Source: JBDTGE01 sp050742975
GTDB taxonomy: Bacteria; Actinomycetota; Actinomycetes; Mycobacteriales; Jatrophihabitantaceae
DNA: 20,397 bases
Assembly: GCA_050742975.1 (NCBI GenBank)
Contig: JBOGDQ010000173.1
Coordinates: 1 to 20,397, forward strand
Reading direction: 5' to 3'
Part shown: one piece after another, positions 17,001-20,397 of the stretch
How the letters are laid out: every line of letters starts with the position of its first letter
How positions within the stretch are numbered: the stretch's first letter is position 1
Translations under genes and position numbers: made by a program
The notes under the pieces: model-generated
Seen by the model: the letters and a program-made list of their open reading frames with translations, nothing else
The model's database searches: none
Told to the model about the DNA's origin: nothing

Positions 17001-18110
17001 CTACCGTCCCCGGAGTAGCGCCGTGATCAGTGGCAGGACGGAGCCTACGGTGCCGGCTTGCAGGCTGCCGTTGTCGATCGCTGGGGAGCAGCCCGGACGC
17101 ACCGTTACGTGTACCGGCGGCCCGACCGGGTACGTGTACGTCACGACGTAGGTGGGCGCATCATTCCCTGAGCCTGCGCATTTGTAGTGGAAGTTCGATG
17201 CCTTGGCGGGTAGCGCGTTCAGAGCGGCGGCCAGGACCTGAGCCTGGGTGCCGCTCCTCACCGTGCCGACAACGGACTTCGCCGCTGAGGTGCCGCGAAG
17301 CTCGCACGCCTGGACAGAGGTCGCGCCGGGTGGCACGAGCGCGCGCTCCTGACCCAGCCGGCCGGATCCGGGTTTGTCGATTGCGCCGGGACAGCCGTTG
17401 ACGGTGTCCGGGCCTGGGACGGTCCAGCTGCCGGTGCTGATCGCGTCGCGTGCGTAGGTGCTGAGGTTCGTCATTACCGCGAACTTGCCGTTCGATGCGC
17501 CACTGCAGTGGTTGCCGGGGGCCGAGACCCAGAGCGTGCCGTCGGGGTAGCTGATGCCGAACAGGAAGTTGGCGGTGTCCGTGGCGCGGAGGTCCGACGT
17601 GCACGGCCAACTGTGCGTCAACGTCCGTGGGATCCAGCCGAGCGTCGACGGGACGATCGACAGGTCTCCGTACAGGGCAACCGACTTGGTCAATGTCACG
17701 CCGTCCGGGTAGGCGCAGACAACTGTGCGACGGGGTTTCTCGGTAGGCACCAGGCGGTCCTTGCCGTCGACACCCTTCGGCTGTTGCGGAACCCAACCCG
17801 ACCAGCTGATCTTGTAGGACTTCGGGCACGTCAACGGCGGGGAGGATGTCGATCGCGTGCTGTCGGCGGACGGCCTGGCTCCGGCGACTTGATGCCCGCC
17901 AGCCCCGCGGTTCATCGTGACCAGGACACCGACGAGAGCGAGCACGCACACCGCTGCAACCGCGACGGCGAGCCAGCGGACAGCCCGTCGCGGTGCGTGC
18001 AGCTGCCACGGGGCTGGGAGAATGTCGTGGCCGCGGAGATCAGCGACGCTGGGCGCCTCATGCGCGTGGGCACGCATCGCCCGGCGGATCAGCTCCTCGT
18101 TCTCGGTCAT
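17001..18110 (-). CDS. Single-pass membrane protein, probable regulator (anti-sigma-like) of the adjacent sigma factor
   Basis: A 369-residue protein with a short cytoplasmic N-terminus (1-44, starting MTENEELIRRAMRAHA), one helix (about 45-66) and a large outside domain. The outside domain has a Ser/Thr-rich linker (to about 93) and eight cysteines at about 95, 132, 170, 202, 240, 269, 311 and 341. I see no HxxxCxxC zinc motif of classical ZAS anti-sigma factors, and no enzyme motif. Its ATG overlaps the sigma-factor stop (TGATG), so the two are made together. Actinobacterial SigE-family sigma genes are commonly followed by such membrane partners. Anti-sigma function is therefore inferred from context and topology. 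The ectodomain may sense a wall or redox signal, but this is speculation. Confidence 0.8.
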   Translation of the reverse strand: MTENEELIRRAMRAHAHEAPSVADLRGHDILPAPWQLHAPRRAVRWLAVAVAAVCVLALVGVLVTMNRGAGGHQVAGARPSADSTRSTSSPPLTCPKSYKISWSGWVPQQPKGVDGKDRLVPTEKPRRTVVCAYPDGVTLTKSVALYGDLSIVPSTLGWIPRTLTHSWPCTSDLRATDTANFLFGISYPDGTLWVSAPGNHCSGASNGKFAVMTNLSTYARDAISTGSWTVPGPDTVNGCPGAIDKPGSGRLGQERALVPPGATSVQACELRGTSAAKSVVGTVRSGTQAQVLAAALNALPAKASNFHYKCAGSGNDAPTYVVTYTYPVGPPVHVTVRPGCSPAIDNGSLQAGTVGSVLPLITALLRGR

Positions 18111-18622
18111 CAGGATCGCCCGTCCTGCACCGGCACGAACGCAAGCTCACCCGAACGCAGGGCCGCCAGAGCACGCGCGGCGAGGCTGCGAACCGTCGTC
18201 TCCTTCGCGCCGATCAGTGCCGCGATCTCGTGATCTGGCAGCGCCTCGTAGTAGCGCAGCACGAGCACGGTCCGCTGGCGCGGTGGCAACATGGCGAGCG
18301 CGTGCCAGACACGCTCGCGCTCGGCCAGCTCGTCATCGAAGTTGCCGGGGATGGGCGGCTCGGGCAGCTCGTCGGTGATCACCTCGGAGGCCGAACGCAA
18401 CCGCCGCCGGCGCAGATACTCGTTCACGATCGCGCGCCGTACATACGCCTCGGCGTGCGCGATCTCGGGCGCGCGCCGCCGCCAACTGCGATACACCTGC
18501 GTCAGTGCTTCCTGCACGAGATCCTCCGCCGACGACCGGTCATGAGACAGCTGGTAGGCAAGGCGCAGCAACCGATCGCCGGAGTTCTCCAGCAGATCGG
18601 TCATCGCCTGGTCCAGGTCCAT
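18110..18622 (-). CDS. SigE-family (ECF-type) RNA polymerase sigma factor
   Basis: A 170-residue two-domain sigma factor. Region 2 spans about 10-77, with LLRLAYQLSHDRSSAEDLVQEALTQVY and then AEAYVRRAIVNEYLRRRR, the core-binding and -10 recognition part. After a short linker, region 4 (about 105-157) has LPPRQRTVLVLRYYEALPDHEIA and then the recognition helix KETTVRSLAARAL. The length and motifs match the actinobacterial SigE family rather than larger ECF41-type proteins. The ORF runs upstream to 18868, but the start is the ATG at 18622, preceded by AGGAGG three bases away. It is translationally coupled to the downstream membrane protein and divergent from the LLM oxidoreductase gene. Confidence 0.93.
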   Translation of the reverse strand: MDLDQAMTDLLENSGDRLLRLAYQLSHDRSSAEDLVQEALTQVYRSWRRRAPEIAHAEAYVRRAIVNEYLRRRRLRSASEVITDELPEPPIPGNFDDELAERERVWHALAMLPPRQRTVLVLRYYEALPDHEIAALIGAKETTVRSLAARALAALRSGELAFVPVQDGRS

Positions 18623-18625
18623 GAC

Positions 18626-18631
18626 CCTCCT
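18626..18631 (-). promoter_or_regulatory. Ribosome binding site that fixes the sigma-factor start
   Basis: AGGAGG on the minus strand, three bases before ATG at 18622. The spacing is short, but it is the only strong site. Upstream in-frame sequence is unlike sigma region 2. Confidence 0.65.
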
Positions 18632-18751
18632 GCCAGGTAGATGCGACGGCAGCACCGATCCGTTGCGGCCGGCGTGCGCAGCCCGAGCGTGGTGAACAGT
18701 GCTCCTCGAGCCCGACGCCGACCAGTGGACTCGACACACCAGGATGACGGT

Positions 18752-19693
18752 ATGCGACCTTTCCATTTCCTGGCCGATGTCTCTGCGCTCGTCGACGGTG
18801 CGGAGTTGGCTGCCCGCGCCCGGCGTGCCGAGCAGTTGGGCTATCACTGCGTCGTGCTTCCGGATCACCTACTCGGGCAGTTGTCGCCGGTGGTGACCGT
18901 GGCAACGGTCGCGGCGGCGACGTCGACCCTGCGCATGTCCGCATTCGTAATGAACAACGACCTGCGTCATCCGGCCGTGCTCGCCCAGGATCTGGCGAGC
19001 ATCGACGTACTGTCCGGCGGGCGGTTGGACGTTGCGATCGGCGCGGGCTGGAACAAGCCCGAGTACGACGCCATCGGGCTGAGGTTCGATCCGGCGCCGC
19101 TGCGACAGGCGCGCCTGGCCGAGTCGATCGCCGTGCTCAAGGGGCTGTTCGCCGGCTCCCCGTTCAGCTTCGCCGGCGAGCACTACACGATCACCGACTA
19201 CACCGCCGGGCCCGTTCCGATCCAGCGCCCGCATCCGCCGTTCTTCATCGGCGGCGGCGGCCGGCGCACGCTGAGCCTGGCCGGCCGGGAAGCGGACATC
19301 GTGGGCCTGGCAGCGCGCATCCTGCCGAACGCCACCCTCGACGCCGCGCCGCTGACGTTGGCGGCCACTCGCGAGAAGATCGCCTGGGTACGGGCCGCGG
19401 CAGGTGATCGATTCGAGTCCCTGGAGTTCAACATCTATCCGTCGGGGTGGCCGGTGACCGTCACCGACAACCTGCGGGCCGAGGCACGTCGGGTGATCGA
19501 CGGGCTGCGCTCGCGAAGCGGCGTCGAACTCACCGAGGACGAGGTGATCGACTCGCCACACCTGTTCATCGGATCCATCGACCGACTCGTGGAGAAGTTC
19601 CTGCAGCTGCGGGAGGAACTCGGCATCTCGTCCATCCTGCTCGGCGAGCTCGACGAACTGACACCGGTACTGGAGCGGCTGGTCGGTAGCTGA
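18752..19693 (+). CDS. F420-dependent LLM-class oxidoreductase (TIGR03621-like)
   Basis: A soluble luciferase-like TIM-barrel oxidoreductase of 313 residues, of the actinobacterial family that typically uses coenzyme F420. Visible marks are MRPFHFLADVSAL at the N-terminus, RAEQLGYHCVVLPDHLLGQLSPVV (25-48), the NDLRHPAVLAQDLASIDVLSGGR stretch (69-91) with the following IGAGWNKPEYDAIG, and HPPFFIGGGGRRTLSLAGREADIVG further on. These agree with the TIGR03621 subgroup. The substrate is unknown. The ATG at 18752 with AGGA upstream is chosen because the longer frame from 18641 adds an Arg-rich stretch antisense to the sigma leader. It diverges from the sigma gene across 129 bases and could be one of its targets. 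Confidence 0.9.
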   Translation: MRPFHFLADVSALVDGAELAARARRAEQLGYHCVVLPDHLLGQLSPVVTVATVAAATSTLRMSAFVMNNDLRHPAVLAQDLASIDVLSGGRLDVAIGAGWNKPEYDAIGLRFDPAPLRQARLAESIAVLKGLFAGSPFSFAGEHYTITDYTAGPVPIQRPHPPFFIGGGGRRTLSLAGREADIVGLAARILPNATLDAAPLTLAATREKIAWVRAAAGDRFESLEFNIYPSGWPVTVTDNLRAEARRVIDGLRSRSGVELTEDEVIDSPHLFIGSIDRLVEKFLQLREELGISSILLGELDELTPVLERLVGS

Positions 19694-19756
19694 CGGGCTC
19701 TCTGGTTGCCACGTCGCTCAGCAGAAATCGGTGCTCGGCACGAGCGTCATCACCGC

Positions 19757-19771
19757 TCTGGCGCCACCAGA
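19757..19771. terminator. Weak hairpin between convergent LLM and dnaB genes
   Basis: TCTGG CGCCA CCAGA is a perfect 5-bp stem with a 5-base loop in the 106-base convergent gap. There is no T-run on either strand, so a terminator role is only possible. Confidence 0.2.
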
Positions 19772-19799
19772 ACTATCGGGCCCTCCAAAGGTGCCGTCC

Positions 19800-20397
19800 T
19801 CAGTTGGGCATGTCAGCGAAGCGGCTGTACCGGCCCTGGAACGCCACGGCGACGGTCGCGGTCGGGCCGTTGCGGTGCTTGGCCAGGATCAGGTCGGCCT
19901 CGCCGGCCCGCTCGGTCTCCGGCTCGTACAGGTCCGGCCGGTGCACCAGGATCACCATATCGCTATCCTGTTCGATACTGCCCGATTCGCGGAGATCGGA
20001 CAGCATCGGCTTCTTGTCGGTGCGCTGCTCGGGACCGCGGTTCAGCTGCGACAGCACGACCACCGGCAGGTCGAGTTCCTTGGCCAGCAGCTTGGTGGCG
20101 CGGGAGAACTCGCTGACCTCCTGCTGCCGCGACTCCACCCGCTTGCCGGACGTCATCAGCTGCAGGTAGTCGATGACGATCAGCTCCAGATCGTGCCGCT
20201 GCCGCAGCCGCCGGGCCTTGGCGCGGATCTCCATCATCGTCAGGTTCGGCGAGTCGTCGATGAACAGTGGCGCCTCGGCCAGCTCGCTCGAACGACGGGC
20301 CAGCCTGGTCCAGTCCTGATCGCTCATGTGTCCCGAGCGCATGTTCTGCAGCGCAACCCCGGCCTCCGCGGAGAACATCCGCATCATGATCTCGAGC
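19800..20397 (-). CDS. dnaB: Replicative DNA helicase DnaB, C-terminal part
   Basis: The hexameric helicase that unwinds DNA at the replication fork. The frame is open through the right edge, so only about the last 198 residues are seen. They begin LEIMMRMFSAEAGVALQNMR and include IDDSPNLTMMEIRAKARRL. The Walker B segment ELIVIDYLQLM follows, then KRVESRQQEVSEFSRATKLLAKELDLPVVVLSQLNRG, LSDLRESGSIEQDSD and AKHRNGPTATVAVAFQGRYSRF. The last segment includes the arginine-finger region near the C-terminus. No intein interrupts the visible part; the Walker A region is outside the window. The gene converges with the LLM oxidoreductase. dnaB near the pknB cluster fits an origin-proximal location. Confidence 0.97.
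   Translation of the reverse strand, partial: LEIMMRMFSAEAGVALQNMRSGHMSDQDWTRLARRSSELAEAPLFIDDSPNLTMMEIRAKARRLRQRHDLELIVIDYLQLMTSGKRVESRQQEVSEFSRATKLLAKELDLPVVVLSQLNRGPEQRTDKKPMLSDLRESGSIEQDSDMVILVHRPDLYEPETERAGEADLILAKHRNGPTATVAVAFQGRYSRFADMPN

Overview
The window is a GC-rich piece of an actinobacterial chromosome, probably from near the replication origin. The evidence is high GC at third codon positions, frequent GTG starts, and two gene blocks that are diagnostic for Actinomycetia: the dacB / zinc-metalloprotease / tilS / hpt / ftsH block and the fhaA-fhaB-pstP-rodA-pbpA-pknB block. The second block has no pknA between pbpA and pknB, which points away from Mycobacteriales; a Frankia-, Jatrophihabitans- or Streptomyces-like lineage is possible. 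The genus cannot be fixed from the sequence.

Layout. 1-307 (+): the end of a phosphoesterase/phospholipase C-like gene. 325-7038 (-): an apparent operon read right to left, dacB, DUF2342-type zinc metalloprotease, tilS, hpt, ftsH, and a small two-helix membrane protein whose start overlaps the ftsH stop. 7095-7598 (+): ppa, divergent from dacB across a 56-base gap. 7599-7917: no confident gene. 7918-8000 (-): tRNA-Leu(CAG). 8151-15854 (+): the cell-wall growth and Ser/Thr phosphorylation operon. From fhaB onward its genes abut or overlap, with a nine-codon mini-ORF bridging pbpA and pknB. 15955-16574 (-): a RelBE-type toxin-antitoxin pair, followed by about 425 bases of lower-GC sequence without a clear gene. 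17001-18622 (-): a SigE-family sigma factor translationally coupled to a single-pass membrane protein with a cysteine-rich ectodomain, probably its regulator. 18752-19693 (+): an F420-dependent LLM-class oxidoreductase. 19800-20397 (-): the C-terminal part of the replicative helicase DnaB.

How it works together. PknB senses cell-wall material through extracellular PASTA domains, PstP reverses its phosphorylation, FhaA and FhaB read phospho-threonine, and RodA with PbpA polymerises and cross-links peptidoglycan. The neighbouring minus-strand operon adds a DD-carboxypeptidase (DacB) and membrane protein quality control (FtsH), plus tRNA modification (TilS) and purine salvage (Hpt).

The most unusual item is a palindromic repeat element of about 95 bases (4317-4411) lying in frame inside tilS. 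It has two direct copies of a 16-mer 45 bases apart and an inverted 13-base copy. It adds roughly 30 residues between the start of TilS and its ATP-binding P-loop, which recalls protein-coding palindromic elements such as those of Rickettsia. Other points worth a look are the mini-ORF before pknB, the RelBE island with an operator-like palindrome over the antitoxin start, a C-terminal extension on RelE, and the even number of cysteines in the extracytoplasmic domains.
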